From the NCBI GenBank assembly GCA_024803745.1, contig JANJXV010000013.1, forward strand, positions 17,109,501 through 17,173,500: DNA of 64,000 bases. Direction: 5' to 3'. Positions 12,880-23,530 of the stretch are shown here, piece by piece. Each line of letters begins with the position of its first letter. Position 1 is the stretch's first letter. The notes under the pieces were generated by a model, which worked only from the letters and a program-made list of their open reading frames with translations, was not told the DNA's origin and ran no database searches. The DNA comes from Megascapheus bottae. Taxonomy: Eukaryota > Chordata > Mammalia > Rodentia > Geomyidae. The position numbers and the translations under genes are program-made.

Positions 12880-13890
12880 TTATTTATTTTTACTTCCGAG
12901 TTTCTCTCTCTTTTTTCCCCCTTTGTTTTTAGTAATTTATAGGTGATAGCTTCTTGATGGGAGTTCTTGCTCTTCTGCAATTTGTTCTTGATTATTTTTT
13001 TGTTATGCTGTTTTAATGTGCATGTATTCATATAACTTCTCTTTGGAATGAAATATTCTTGCTTCTCTCTCAAATGTAAATGCTAGTTTCACTGGATATA
13101 TCAGTCTGGGTTGGCAGTTGTTGGTCTTCAGGGCATGAATGATATTTTTCTAAGTTTTTTTTGCATTTAGAATTTGCTTGGAATGGTCTGCAGTTACTCT
13201 AATTTTTTTTCATTGTAGAATAGCTCTTTCTTTTTTTTTGTGGCATTTAAGATCAGTTCCTTATCATTCAAGTCTAATGTTTTTACTATGATGTGTCTAG
13301 ATGAGTTCCTTCTAGAATCTTGTCTGCTTGGAGTTCTGAAGCCTTCAATAATGTGAGCATTTTCCCTTTTGAGGTTGGGGAAGTTCTCTGCTATGATCTT
13401 GGTGAATAAGAGTTACCTTGCCTTATTTTGAAACTCCTCCCCTTCTTCGATTCCCATTATACGAAGATTAGATTTCTTGGCTACATCTGCCAGGTCCTGG
13501 AGTTCTCTTTGGTGAATTTTGACTGATTTCTCCAGACTGATGATTCTCTGTTCCAGCTCTTGTGTTATCTTGCTTTCCTGATGTCCTATTCTCCATCTCA
13601 GTCAATCTGTTACTTAATGCTTCCATTTTTGTTTGCATTGTGGACACTGAGCTGATCATGTCTGCTCTGAGGGTATTAATCTTTTCTTCTAGGGAAGTAT
13701 AATTTTTTCTATTTTTCTTTTGAGATCAAGGAGCTCCTTTTTGATTTCCTGCTTATGTTCCTGGAATTGTTTTTGGAATTCTGCTTTGATCTCTTTAGTC
13801 ATGTTCACAATCTTCTCCTTGAACAGAGTCATGTTTCGTGTCTCTTCAGGTGTCATTTCTTTTATGACATCTCTCTTGCCCCTTCACTCT
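12880..13890 (-). pseudogene. L1 ORF1 remnant
   Basis: The segment lies between the L1 5' region and the ORF2 endonuclease, as ORF1 should. The readable part at 13468-13659 (SSVSTMQTKMEALSNRLTEM) has the heptad, Gln/Glu/Lys-rich look of the ORF1 coiled coil. The 5' part at 13720-13890 reads, on the minus strand, as more Lys/Glu-rich coiled coil. The rest is broken by stops and frameshifts. ORF1p is the RNA-binding chaperone of the L1 particle. Confidence 0.7.
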
Positions 13891-14139
13891 TGTTTCCTTT
13901 TGGGCTTTGTGTGGGACTTGGATCAGTTATATATTTCTTGATTTGTAGTTGCGATTTCCGCCACACTGGAATTGAGACTGTTGTTGTAGGTTCGCTCTGT
14001 GGTCAGTAGGTGATGGTCTTTACTTGGTTTTGGGTTGGTGCTTCTGGCAATCTGTGTATACGTGTGGTTCTTAGACAGATTAGTTCCATTGCTGACTGGG
14101 TCGGAGTTTGCAGCTTTTACAGGTGTGTCAGCCCATTCT

Positions 14140-14440
14140 CAAAGGCTGTGTGTCACTACACAGCTAGCTCTCGGCTAGGCCCAACCAGTGGCCCTATTGT
14201 GGGCCTGCAGTTTGGGGGCTTCGGCCAAGGGATGGAGTTGCGGGTCTTAGCTAGCCTGGCTAGCCTGGTGGCTAGTTTGCCAGCCCTGTTCCCAGGGGCA
14301 GGGCCCAGCCCAGGGCCTGTGGTTTGGGAGCTCTCGCGTGAGATTTCACCTAGACCACTGGCTAGTTTTGCGGCCCTGTTCCCAGGGTTAGGGCCCAGCC
14401 GAGGGCCTGGGGTTTGGGAGCTTCTGGGGTTCAGCCAGTT
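14140..14440 (-). repeat. L1 5' UTR with GC-rich tandem units of about 90 bp
   Basis: The block GGCTAGTTTGC... (from 14270) recurs at 14360, each copy followed by CCCTGTTCCCAGGG, a GGGCCCAGCC box and a TGGGAGCT box. A third, diverged copy lies around 14180-14260. GC content is far above the surroundings. L1 promoters in rodents are often built of such monomers, so this is the likely promoter end of the older L1. Confidence 0.65.
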
Positions 14441-14871
14441 TTTTAAATGTACATTCGAAGTATTTGATGAGCTCACTTTCCCCTTTCTGATATTGTGAAG
14501 ATGATGTCCAAACTATGCAGAGCAGAGGCCCTCAAGTTCTCTGTCATTGTTACGCAAGGTTGAAGTTTAAGTTCTGTGCTCTTAATTTCTCTACTTTCTC
14601 ATTCTTGGATTCCTTTTAAGAAAACTTATCTGCAGTACATCCTACCATAAGATTTCTAAATATTGCATCTTTGACTTTCTAAAAATGGTTTTGTTCTGTC
14701 CCATTTGGATTACTGATTTGCCAAGTATATATTCCACAATGAAAACAGCTTTGTCTTAAGATTTTGAAGGTATTTTTTTCATGATCTTGTAGCACTGAGA
14801 ATTGCATGTTTCCCTATCTAGATGGTGGTGGTGTTTTAGTCTTGAACTTTTGAAGTTTTCCCTTCAATGTC

Positions 14872-15338
14872 TGTTGCTCTCCAGCAACACGGGTATGAGA
14901 GGGACACCCAGCGCCATCCTGAAGTCCCCCGGAGCCGAGCGAGAAGGCAAGTATCGATAACCCAGCCCTCCCCCAATTACCGGGGAGAAAACAGCACTGA
15001 GCCAGGAGCTGTGTCAGCCGTGAAAGCGCAGCAGATCTCTCTTTATTGTGTCAGGCACTTAGTTTTATACTGTGGGGGAAAGAGGAGGTCTGGAAGCAAA
15101 AAATGACCAATAGGAAGAGGGCCAAGGTGCTATCACTAAGGGTCAGGGCAAACTTTCAGGTACTGGATGGGACCGGTGCAGGAAAGCACACCTGGTCTGG
15201 GGGGGGGGGCGGATTCAGTTGTCACGTACACAGAAATACCTCAAGAGAGGTATGCAAGGAATGCCTGGCCAAAGCCCTTTAATGGCCACTGAGCCGGAAT
15301 GATAAATAGGCCCCAGAGATGGAGACCAGGCCCCAACA
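14872..15338 (-). mobile_element. Solo LTR of an endogenous retrovirus (class II-like)
   Basis: The 467-bp element has TG...CA ends (TGTTGCTCTCC at the left, GGCCCCAACA at the right). It is flanked by a perfect 6-bp duplication, AATGTC, at 14866-14871 and 15339-15344. On the minus strand a TATAAAA box lies at 15069-15063, and a polyadenylation signal AATAAA at 15047-15042 only about 20 nt further, implying a very short R region. The sequence is GC-richer than its flanks. The 6-bp duplication and layout fit betaretrovirus/IAP-like (ERVK) LTRs. No internal retroviral genes are present, so this is the product of LTR-LTR recombination. Confidence 0.9.
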
Positions 15339-16204
15339 AATGTCTTGCTGTATATGCTTTTTATTTCTTCTTGTTCCTATTTTACACTGGGAAATGTTAT
15401 TTTGCTCTTATGATAATTTCTTCCTCTTCATTTTCTGTTTTATCTTTAGGGGTCCTCTGAGAACAATCTGTGTTTTCTAGTGTCTCCATTGCTTTTTGTC
15501 TCTTTGCTCTCTATTCTTAAATACCAGGAGACAAAACATTTACTGCAGAATGATAAATGAGTGAGTCTTCTCTTTCTTACTGCCACTTAGCTTTAGTCTT
15601 TCCTTTTACAGGGCTATCCTCCATCCTTCTTCCATTCCCCCAACTGTGAATTGTGAACATTGAGGACAAGAAGGGGGGCATTCACTCTGAATTCCTTCAG
15701 ATTTGTTGGGTTCTACTTACCCTTCACCAGGGGTCAAGCTATCTTTAGACCTTATTACAGAGGAGTTAATAGTATAAGTCAGATGCTTCTCTTTCCTTTA
15801 ATGCCCTTATATAGTAATAGATTTGTTTTGTGCGCTGGGCCCTTGGTTTTCTGAGCCATGGTACAGTTGTGTAGCCCTGGATGTTCTTGGACATATGGTC
15901 CTCCTGCCTCCACTCCATGGCTGCTGAGATTCCATAAGGAATCTTGAGTGAAAGGTTCAGAACTCTGACCAGTATCATTACAAGTGAATTTTCATTTTGG
16001 AAAATTTTTTTTCTTTTTCTTAAGATATAGTTAAGTAATAATCTTGTGAACATGGTTTCTTAGCTCATTGCAGTGGTAGTCTTTATCTTTAATGTCCTAA
16101 AGTTGATATAGAACTTAAGTCATTTCCTGTTTTAGAAGGAAGGATGTCCTTTCATGGTCACACTCCTTGTTCATAACCTACTCAATGTTTCTTTCCCTGG
16201 AGAT

Positions 16205-16350
16205 AATCTGCTTTTTTTCTTTTTGAGATGGGATCTCACTGTGTCACTCAAGCTGGCTTTTAGCTTTCAATCCCTTTGTCTTTGTTTCCAGGGCATTAGG
16301 GTTACAGCATGTATCACTATGTCTCTGCTGGCAAGTTTGGTTTCCTCAGT
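16205..16350 (-). repeat. Old B1/7SL-like SINE fragment
   Basis: Reverse-orientation B1-like motifs are present: GAGATGGGATCTCACTGTGT, then GGGTTACAGCATGTATCACT. The copy is strongly diverged. Confidence 0.45.
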
Positions 16351-16394
16351 TTGAAACAATGAAATAGAGGTTCCCTTCTAATTTCATTTTATTT

Positions 16395-16510
16395 TATTTT
16401 ATCTTATTGTAAAGATGATGTCCAGAGGGATTACAGTTACATTAGTAAGGTAATAAGTATATTTCTTGTTGAATACTTTTGCTCCCTTTCTTTTCTTCCC
16501 AGTAATTTCT
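16395..16510 (-). repeat. Old L1 3'-end remnant
   Basis: TTATTGTAAAGATGATGTCC and GGGATTACAGTTACATTAGT resemble the reversed 3' terminus of the L1 copies elsewhere in the window. It is the host of the insertion at 16511. Confidence 0.5.
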
Positions 16511-16672
16511 TTTTTTAAAAAAAGTTAAAAAATTTTATTGTATAGAAGGGTTACAGTTACATACACCAGATAGTAGGTGCATTACTTCTCTCACACATTG
16601 ATACCCTTTCTCATGTTTTTGTCCCCATTTTCCTCCCCCACCTCCTCCCAATCATCTTGTTTCCCCCCTCCC
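16511..16672 (-). mobile_element. Short L1 3'-end insertion with target duplication
   Basis: A 162-bp piece of L1 3' UTR and tail (TATAGAAGGGTTACAGTTAC, then the pyrimidine tract CCTCCCCCACCTCCTCCC) is flanked by an 18-bp repeat, TTCTTC(C/T)CAGTAATTTCT, at 16493-16510 and 16673-16690 with one mismatch. Confidence 0.75.
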
Positions 16673-16714
16673 TTCTTCTCAGTAATTTCTAATCAGTTAT
16701 TTTTTTTGATGTTT

Positions 16715-16830
16715 TACTCCTTTTTTAAAATTGCTTGGGTAATGTATAGAGGGGTTACAGTTACATTTGCCAGGTAATTAGTGTATTACTTCTTAGACAT
16801 TGATATCCCTTCTCATGTGTTTTGTCCCCA
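16715..16830 (-). repeat. Old L1 3'-end remnant
   Basis: AGAGGGGTTACAGTTACATT, TGCCAGGTAATTAGTGTATT and CATTGATATCCCTTCTCATG follow the order of the family's reversed 3' UTR end, with divergence. Confidence 0.6.
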
Positions 16831-16974
16831 TAATTTGTAATAAATTATAAAGCAGAAAAGATCTTGTAATTTTCAAGATACTCTGTAATTTATAAAGACT
16901 ATCAGACATCTTGTGCATTCATCTCACTTTCTTGGTTACGTGTTTAGGAAGTTATTTGATCAAAATTGTACCAT

Positions 16975-17200
16975 TCGGGGTATTTTTTGTATGTATGTAT
17001 GTGGCAAAGAGAATTGAACCCAGGGCCTTGTACTTGCTAGGTAAGAGATACACCCTTCAAGTCACAATCACAAGCTTTTTATGCTTTCAGTTATTTTTTT
17101 GGATAAGGTTTCTTGTATTTTGCCTGGACAGATTTAGTCTGTGATCTTCCTACTTATACCTTACCCATAGCTGAGGCTACAGCGGTAAGTCCAGATGTTT
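16975..17200 (-). repeat. ID plus B1-like SINE dimer
   Basis: The reverse ID half (GAATTGAACCCAGGGCCTTG, ACTTGCTAGGTAAGAGATAC) is followed by a B1-like half (GGATAAGGTTTCTTGTATTT, ATAGCTGAGGCTACAGCGGT). Confidence 0.6.
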
Positions 17201-17800
17201 TCTAACCAAAATTTAACAGTCCGTATATATATATTCACAATAGAAAAAAAAAGTAGATAACTAGATGACATCATAGCAAATGGAAACAAACAATAGTTCT
17301 TCCCTACAATTAATTTTGCAGGAATGTCAGAGTCTTCCAAACTATGCCTCTTGAGTTACAGCTCTAGGAAATAAGTAGGTATCTGGAAGGGGCCTGGAAC
17401 ATCCTGAGAGTGGCTTGAGATCCTTGATTTGGGAGGCAATGATATTTTGTTAAGGAATACACTGACAAATATCTGAGAGGGACTATGTGTCTGGATATTA
17501 TTAGTTTTAGAACACAGATTTATATGTATTTGCAAAATAGGCATCTAACTATCCAATTTTTCATTTCCAATAGTTTCACTACTCCAATGGTTTCCTTTAC
17601 ATTTTTATCTAATCCAAATAGCTGCCTGCCAGTCTTGCTTGTGTGCTTTAGTGAAGTAACTTTAGCTCTTTTATTTTATTTTTTAATCTAGGCTTGCTGG
17701 GTCATTAGCTTTTACCTGTTAAGGAAAGGAATAGGAAAGATCCCTTCCTATAATGCTTTCCAGTGGGCTCCCCATTATAGATACAGTAGGGAATCACTTC

Positions 17801-18006
17801 TTTTTTTTTTTTTTGGGGGGGCCAATACTGGGCTTGCGCTCAGGGTCTGAGCACTGTCCTTGGGCTTTCTCAGGGCTTAGAATTCTACCATTTGAGCCTC
17901 AGCACCACTTCTGGATTTTTTTCTGTGTGTATGGTACCAAGGAATCGAACCCCCATCTTCGTGCATGCTAGGCAAGCACTCTACCACTAGGCCAAATTCC
18001 TGGCCC
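17801..18006 (-). repeat. IDL-Geo SINE
   Basis: In reverse: a T-run, the Geo module (AGCACTGTCCTTGGGCTTTC, GAGCCTCAGCACCACTTCTG), then the tRNA-Ala-like head (GTGCATGCTAGGCAAGCACT, CTACCACTAGGCC). The B-box region is GGAATCGAACC. The copy is complete. Confidence 0.92.
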
Positions 18007-18019
18007 GTCCTTTGACTTT

Positions 18020-18182
18020 TTAAATCAATGTTCTCTACCATTTAAGCCATAACTCCACTTTTGTCGTTTTGCTGATTAGAGATAATAATCCCATGGACTT
18101 TCTTGCCCAGGCAAGCTTCAAACCCCTCAGATCTCAGCCTCTTGAGTAAGATTTACAAGCATGAACCACTGGCATCCAGCTT
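18020..18182 (-). repeat. Older 7SL-Geo SINE fragment
   Basis: Reverse motifs ACCATTTAAGCCATAACTCC, CTGATTAGAGATAATAATCC and TTTACAAGCATGAACCACTG show a Geo part followed by a 7SL-like head. Confidence 0.7.
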
Positions 18183-18959
18183 CAAGCCCATCTTCATATA
18201 AAGAGTATCTTTTGGCAATGCTGCTTGTTCTGGGGGAGGGGAGGAGAGGATTCAATTGCCCACAGGTGTACAATCTGTGAACACTTAGGAAACCTCATTT
18301 ATATTCAGAGTCATAGGATCTGGAAAAATGTCAGTAAAGCACCTATTTACATTTTACATCCTTTCCCCCACCTCAGTTTCCAGAGTATCATTTGGGATAA
18401 TCCCCTAGACTCATTTTATAGATGATACCTGCAACAACCACCCCTGGGCTGTATAACACTGGTTCTTTTTTATACACTTTTGCAACGTGAAGCTATGGTT
18501 ATTAACCTTTGTTCAAATGAAACACAATACTTGATTTGTCATAGAGGCATAAAGTAGACAGGGGTGATGAAGGGCGAGAGGGTATGGTGTGAGAGATGTG
18601 GAGTTCTAATTTTATGGGTACAGATTTCAGTGTGGGGTGGTGAAGGCTCTATAGGTGGTGTGAAGGTAGCACAACAATGTGAATGCACTTTATGCCAGCG
18701 AATGGTATACTTTCCAGTGGTCAGAATGGCAAAGTTGATGAGATACAAACTGGTTAGGTTACATTGCTTTCACATGTAAAAAGTACTTGATTTTTTAAAA
18801 GGAATGGGATTACAGAAATGTCTTAGGAAAAACTATTAGTGCCTATTTATGGCGGTAGTTCTACCTACCATCTGATATGTAGAATTTGACTAACTAATGG
18901 AAGGCAAACTTAGGAAGAACATTGAGAGTTAGTATCCTTGTATCTCTGGTTAGCATCCA

Positions 18960-19200
18960 GGGTCAGATAGGAACTGGAGGCTCATGCCTGTAATTCTAGC
19001 AGATATTCAAGAGGCTGAGCTTCTTATTGGAAACTGGCCCGGGCTATGGCCCAGAGACTCCTAAATAACTAACAAAAAGCCAGGATGGAGGCATGTTTCA
19101 AGTGGTTGAAAGCCAGCCAGGAACAAGTAAACCCAGTGAGCCCAAGGCCCTGAGTTCGAATCCCAGTGACTCAATAGAAACAACAGCAACAAGAACAACA
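18960..19200 (+). repeat. 7SL-Geo SINE, diverged
   Basis: GGCTCATGCCTGTAATTCTA opens the element. A Geo-like part, GAGTTCGAATCCCAGTGACT, closes it before an AAC-rich tail. Confidence 0.7.
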
Positions 19201-19619
19201 AAAAAGAGGTTGTATTGAATCCTAGGTATATTTTTCTTTACTGATTAATATTAATGCTTCTTATAACAATTACTACATTTCTTGGTCAGATACCATCATT
19301 ATTAATTATTCTAATTAATAATGGTACATTCTATCATGAATATTGGAGGAAAATTATTAAATTAAAAAAAACTGCCTCCATTTGAGTAGTAGGAAACAGT
19401 TCTGAAAAGAAATTGACTTTGAGTCATGTAATTTGTAGAAAGTTGATAGGTAAATTCAAAGACCTCGAGCTCATCCTATCAGTGAGTTCACACCGATCCG
19501 AATCTCCATCTGGTTTTAGCATGGACTGTTCCTTTGGATTTGGAGTATAGGAGTCCACACTGATAAACAGTTACAAGTTTGATCAGGGTATCTTTAGCCA
19601 TGGACCAGGGTCCAAGTCA

Positions 19620-19752
19620 AGGAGGGAAAATGGAGGAAGGGGACCAAGACATGTGAAAGGGTATCAATGTATGTGAATTAATGCACCTTCTATCTGGCAA
19701 ATATCATGTAACCCTTTTATTAATTACAATAAAAATATTTTAAAAAAAAAGA
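19620..19752 (+). mobile_element. L1 3'-end fragment
   Basis: The 3' UTR terminus contains GAAAGGGTATCAATGTATGT, CACCTTCTATCTGGCAAATA and ATTAATTACAATAAAAATAT, followed by an A-run. It is close to the young L1 at 28.9 kb. Confidence 0.88.
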
Positions 19753-20084
19753 GTCTAGTCTCTGTTCTGAGTCTAAACAGCTTTGTGTCTGGGCACTTGT
19801 TTCTCAGGAAATGTTCTTCCCGGGTTAGTTTTGGCTGTAGAATCAAGCTTATGTGGAGACATCAACTGGCCCTAAGTGCTTCTCTTGAAGATGGTGCTTC
19901 TCTGGTATACCCTGCATACATAGGTCACCATCTGTAACATCTTCATAAGAGGTAGAACAGAGCACTGTGTTTTACAGTTAATTTAATAAACAATGTATCT
20001 TTCCAGAATCACTAAGTCTTAAATGTTCAAAAAGGAGCAAAGATTAGATCCTTTCCAATAAAAAAGAACAAATCATGTTTTTAT

Positions 20085-20425
20085 TCCTTTTTTGGAGTAT
20101 TACTAGGTAGGATTTGAACTCAGGGCCTAATTTTTGGTAGGCGGGCATTCTACCATTTAGGCCACTCTTCCTTCCCCTTTTTGTGTTGGGATAGAGTCTC
20201 ACTCCAGGCCAACTTGGAGTGTGATCCTCCTGTTTGTTCTTCTCCTTGTTCCTGGAATGCCAGACTATGACCACTGTGGCAGCCATTGTGATTCCCATAT
20301 AGCTTGGAAATGGATGCTTTCACACACCTGGTCACGAGTTGAGGTGGCGTCTTGTGGATCTATGCTCAAGCTAGCCTTGAACTTTGATCTCTCAATCTAT
20401 ACCTTTCAAGTATCAAAGATACAGG
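20085..20425 (-). repeat. Old ID plus B1-like composite SINE
   Basis: The ID half (TAGGATTTGAACTCAGGGCC, GGCATTCTACCATTTAGGCC) precedes B1-like text (GGGATAGAGTCTCACTCCAG and, further on, CAAGCTAGCCTTGAACTTTG). A second, diverged B1-like piece seems attached. Confidence 0.5.
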
Positions 20426-20544
20426 CTCAATTGCTTAGCTTGGACAAATAATTTTAATGCTAGCTCTCTGCCTAAACACAGGTTTCCTTACCAGTTATTT
20501 TTCCTTAAAGAAAATATTTTAATGGGGGAAGAAATGGATATAAA

Positions 20545-20650
20545 AATGGAAATGATGCATAGCTTATCAGAAACGGAGTGTCTGTTGTGTGCCAGACTTC
20601 ATGCTAGGTTGTACAAGATACTTCACAGATAGAATTTCTCACTCCATCCG
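20545..20650 (+). repeat. Possible ancient MIR/L2-class remnant
   Basis: The run GTGTCTGTTGTGTGCCAGAC, TTCATGCTAGGTTGTACAAG and ACTTCACAGATAGAATTTCT follows the 'tgtgccaggca...' motif order common in old mammalian L2/MIR-type repeats. The similarity is only by eye. Confidence 0.35.
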
Positions 20651-21425
20651 AGAACATGAGGTCTGGAAGGCCCTTCCATCTCACTGCATCTCATTTTGTA
20701 TATTAAGAATCTTAGGCCCAGCTATGAGTACAGTTTCTCTGAGGTTATCCTGCTGACTAGAGGTAAGGTCCAGAATAGAAAACAATCTGTTCTTCAGTAA
20801 AACAGTCTTTGAGTCCCAGTGGAAATAGGTGGCGTAGTCAAACCTGGTCATTTGACCCTTTGCGAAGATACTGTCAGAACTCCAGGGAACCAGCACCAGG
20901 CAGTGCAGTACCTCAGAGCCAGTCACAGAAAGATACTGTAGCACTGCCTACAGGTAGGAAAAAACCTTGATGAGAAGCTGTAGTTTTCAGCAAATGTCCT
21001 CATGCAACATGCTGACTTAACGAGATCACTGGGAGAATAAGTACCTCAGTTGCCCTTTATGTCTGCCCTTCAGTTGCTTACAAGGGCCTCCTTGTTGTCT
21101 GAACTCAGCAGAAGCAAAAAGGGAGCCCTGAGTTATAAGTCGCATGGGTACATCACAAGTGGCCCCCAAAAGGCAAGAGTGCAGAGTAGATTTGAAATGA
21201 ATGGAACTTTCACTATTCCCTGTTGAAAACTGTAAAATGCAAGTGTTAAGACCATTTCAGTATTAAGAGCCTTTGATCCTTCGATATCTGGCCTAGTTGA
21301 CAGCAGATTACTTGTGTGCTGTTTGAGGGTTGTGCCTTCACTGGTGTGGGCAGAGAATTCCCATGTCTATATTGATATGAAGGTAGGATATAGGGGGCGG
21401 GGATTTTGCTTTCAGAGAACAGAAG

Positions 21426-21426
<1 letters not shown>

Positions 21427-21469
<43 letters not shown>
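21427..21469. repeat. (TG)n microsatellite
   Basis: About 21 TG units, running into short TA-rich sequence. Confidence 0.95.
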
Positions 21470-21472
<3 letters not shown>

Positions 21473-21689
21473 CATATATATACATATATCTATATAGGAA
21501 TAAATGACCTGAAAACTGAATGCATACTTATTTTATACACAAATGAGGGACTATTTCCCGAGTCTTCTAACAGATTTTGAAAGGGGTGATCTTGGTGAGT
21601 CCTGGGGAACTGTTGGGCACAATACACCAATGAATTTTATGCATGATTATCTACAGGATGCTCATATTTGTAACTTCAGTCATGGGGAA

Positions 21690-21770
21690 TGGATCAGGGA
21701 ATGAATTAGCCATAAAGCATCTGCCTAGCAAGAGCAGGACCCTGAGTTCAAATTCCAGGACTATCAAAAA
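21690..21770 (+). repeat. Old ID-like SINE piece
   Basis: AAGCATCTGCCTAGCAAGAG and CCTGAGTTCAAATTCCAGGA keep the order and B-box-like end of an ID/tRNA-type SINE. Confidence 0.5.
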
Positions 21771-21990
21771 GCAAGGATGGCTCATCCCTGTAATCCTTGC
21801 TACTCAGGAGGCTGGGACCTAGAGGATCTTGGTTCAAAGCCAGCTTTGGTAGAAATACCTGAGAGACTCTATGTTTAATTAACAAAACTCCAATCTGGAG
21901 CCATGGCTCAATTGTACTAGCTGTGTGCAAGAAAGCCAAGTGAGCATGAGGTCCTGAGTTCAATCCCTGGTACCAGCAAAAGCAAAATCC
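21771..21990 (+). repeat. 7SL-Geo SINE
   Basis: The head has TGTAATCCTTGCTACTCAGG and AGGCTGGGACCTAGAGGATC. The tail has GAGCCATGGCTCAATTGTAC and CCTGAGTTCAATCCCTGGTA, ending in an A-rich run. Confidence 0.85.
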
Positions 21991-22001
21991 TTGTAACTTG
22001 C

Positions 22002-22233
22002 TTTTTTGTCAGTTGTGGGACTTGAACTCTGGGCCTGGGCACTGACCCTGAGCTCTTCAGCTCAAGGATACCACCCTACCCCTTGAGCCACAGCACCACT
22101 TCCAGTTTTCTTGAGGTTCATTGGAGATAAGAGTCTCACAGACTTTAGTGCCTGGGCTGTCTTTGAATCATGATCCTCAGATCTCAGCCTTCTGAGTAGC
22201 TAGGATTACAGGCGTGAGCCACTGTGCCCAGTC
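22002..22233 (-). repeat. 7SL-Geo SINE with target duplication
   Basis: In reverse: a T-run, the Geo tail (TTGAGCCACAGCACCACTTC), GGAGATAAGAGTCTCACAGA and the 7SL-like head (GTAGCTAGGATTACAGGCGT). AACTTGC flanks it at 21995-22001 and 22234-22240. Confidence 0.9.
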
Positions 22234-22489
22234 AACTTGCTACAGTGCTATGATACCAAAACAATATTTTTACTTTTAAATTATAAACATAAAAATTTCT
22301 ACACTTAAATAACTCAGCAATTATTATAGTCAAAGACCTGTGTCTAAGGATATAATAGGGAGAAAAGGCTACCTAACTTTGAGGTCCAGAAGCAAAAAAA
22401 AATCCTAATATTGTGCCATGTCGATATAGGTACACATATATCAAATAGACCTGTAATATTGTATATACGTTTATTTGTTTATTTGACAT

Positions 22490-22640
22490 AGGGAAGAGAA
22501 GGGGGAAACAAGATGATTGGGAGGAGTTGGGGGAGAGGAAGAGGGAAAAAACATGAGGAGTATCAATGTTTGAGAAGTAGTGTACCCACTACCTGATCAA
22601 TGTACATTACCCTGACAATAAAATAAAATAAAAAAGAAAA
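22490..22640 (+). mobile_element. Old L1 3'-end fragment
   Basis: A G-rich tract (GGGGGAAACAAGATGATTGG, GAGTTGGGGGAGAGG) is followed by GAGGAGTATCAATGTTTGAG, then CTGACAATAAAATAAAATAA. Confidence 0.75.
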
Positions 22641-23424
22641 GGGTGGTAGGGTTGAGACTGAGCTTACTAAGCAAAAGGTTTACCTCCCCTATGTACAGAG
22701 AAGGAAGGAATGAGAGAGGTGTCTGGGATCAATTAGGGGAGTTATTCCACATGGGAGTCAAAAATGTGAGAAAACGTCTTCACATGAGACATTATTCCAC
22801 GAGATTTTTTTCTAAGTTCTGGCTTACAAGATGGTTGTTAGCAGCCTTTTGATCTCATTTCCCATGGTAGGTGAGAGATTTAAGCATAAATGGGATCAAA
22901 GCAAGACTAGATTTGACCTAGTAAAGGACTCTGACTGAAAACGTTTGGTAAGGAGCCTGTGGGAGGTATGAATTACTGGACCAGTGCAGCAGTGCTAGGC
23001 TTGAAAAGAATGTCAAGAACCCCTATGGAAGTACTATGATTAGTTTTTATAAATAGATAGGTGTGTAGCAAGACAAGGAAGACTTTGTCCCCCGCTCCTA
23101 TTGTAGAGGTGAGAAATGGCCCTTAAGACATTGCAGGCAGCTCAATTTCCCTGCAGGCAGCAAGTGGTCATCAGGTCTCCAGTTTCTGAACCCCATTCCC
23201 CTGGAGCCTTGCACAGCACTGATGGATAAGGGTAGGCTACCATTTCCTATGGGTACCTGTTAATTCTTATCCCCATATGTTTTTGAGTTATGTTTCAGGG
23301 TGTTCTTTTCAAGCAGATGTCCCCATTATCTAAAGTCATCCTGTATATCCAATTTTCTATTATTTCACAAAATTGTAGCATATCTGAGAATTTTTATTTA
23401 CTCTGCACAAAGTCTTACCTCATG

Positions 23425-23492
23425 ATATATATATGTATATATATATGTATATATATGTATATATATGTATATATGTATATATATATGTATAC

Positions 23493-23529
<37 letters not shown>
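23425..23529. repeat. Compound (TA)/(TATG)/(GA) microsatellite
   Basis: TATATG-type units run from 23425 to about 23508 and pass directly into a GA run of about 10 units at 23509-23529. Confidence 0.95.

Positions 23530-23530
<1 letters not shown>

Larger units (their letters stand above)
8837..14440 (-). mobile_element. LINE-1, older, near full length, internally deleted and interrupted
   Basis: Read on the minus strand from high to low coordinates: a GC-rich 5' region (about 13.9-14.4 kb), ORF1 (about 12.88-13.89 kb), ORF2 endonuclease (within 12.17-12.86 kb), a shortened RT region (11.24-11.67 kb), post-RT and C-terminal segments (9.1-11.2 kb) and a 3' UTR (8.84-9.1 kb). The 3' UTR differs from that of the young L1 but matches the copy at 33.4 kb, so it is a separate subfamily. 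A younger L1 piece (10280-10873) is inserted in it, and a TA microsatellite has grown inside ORF2. Many frame breaks make it inactive. Confidence 0.88.

Noticed and set aside
14010..14498. Plus-strand open frame of 162 codons, Gly/Pro-rich
   Set aside because: It lies antisense to the GC-rich L1 5' UTR monomers. Its openness follows from high GC content and tandem repetition.
14864..15345. The LTR as part of a full provirus
   Set aside because: No second LTR or gag/pol/env-like frame lies within several kilobases. Matching 6-bp flanks on both sides show that it is a solo LTR.
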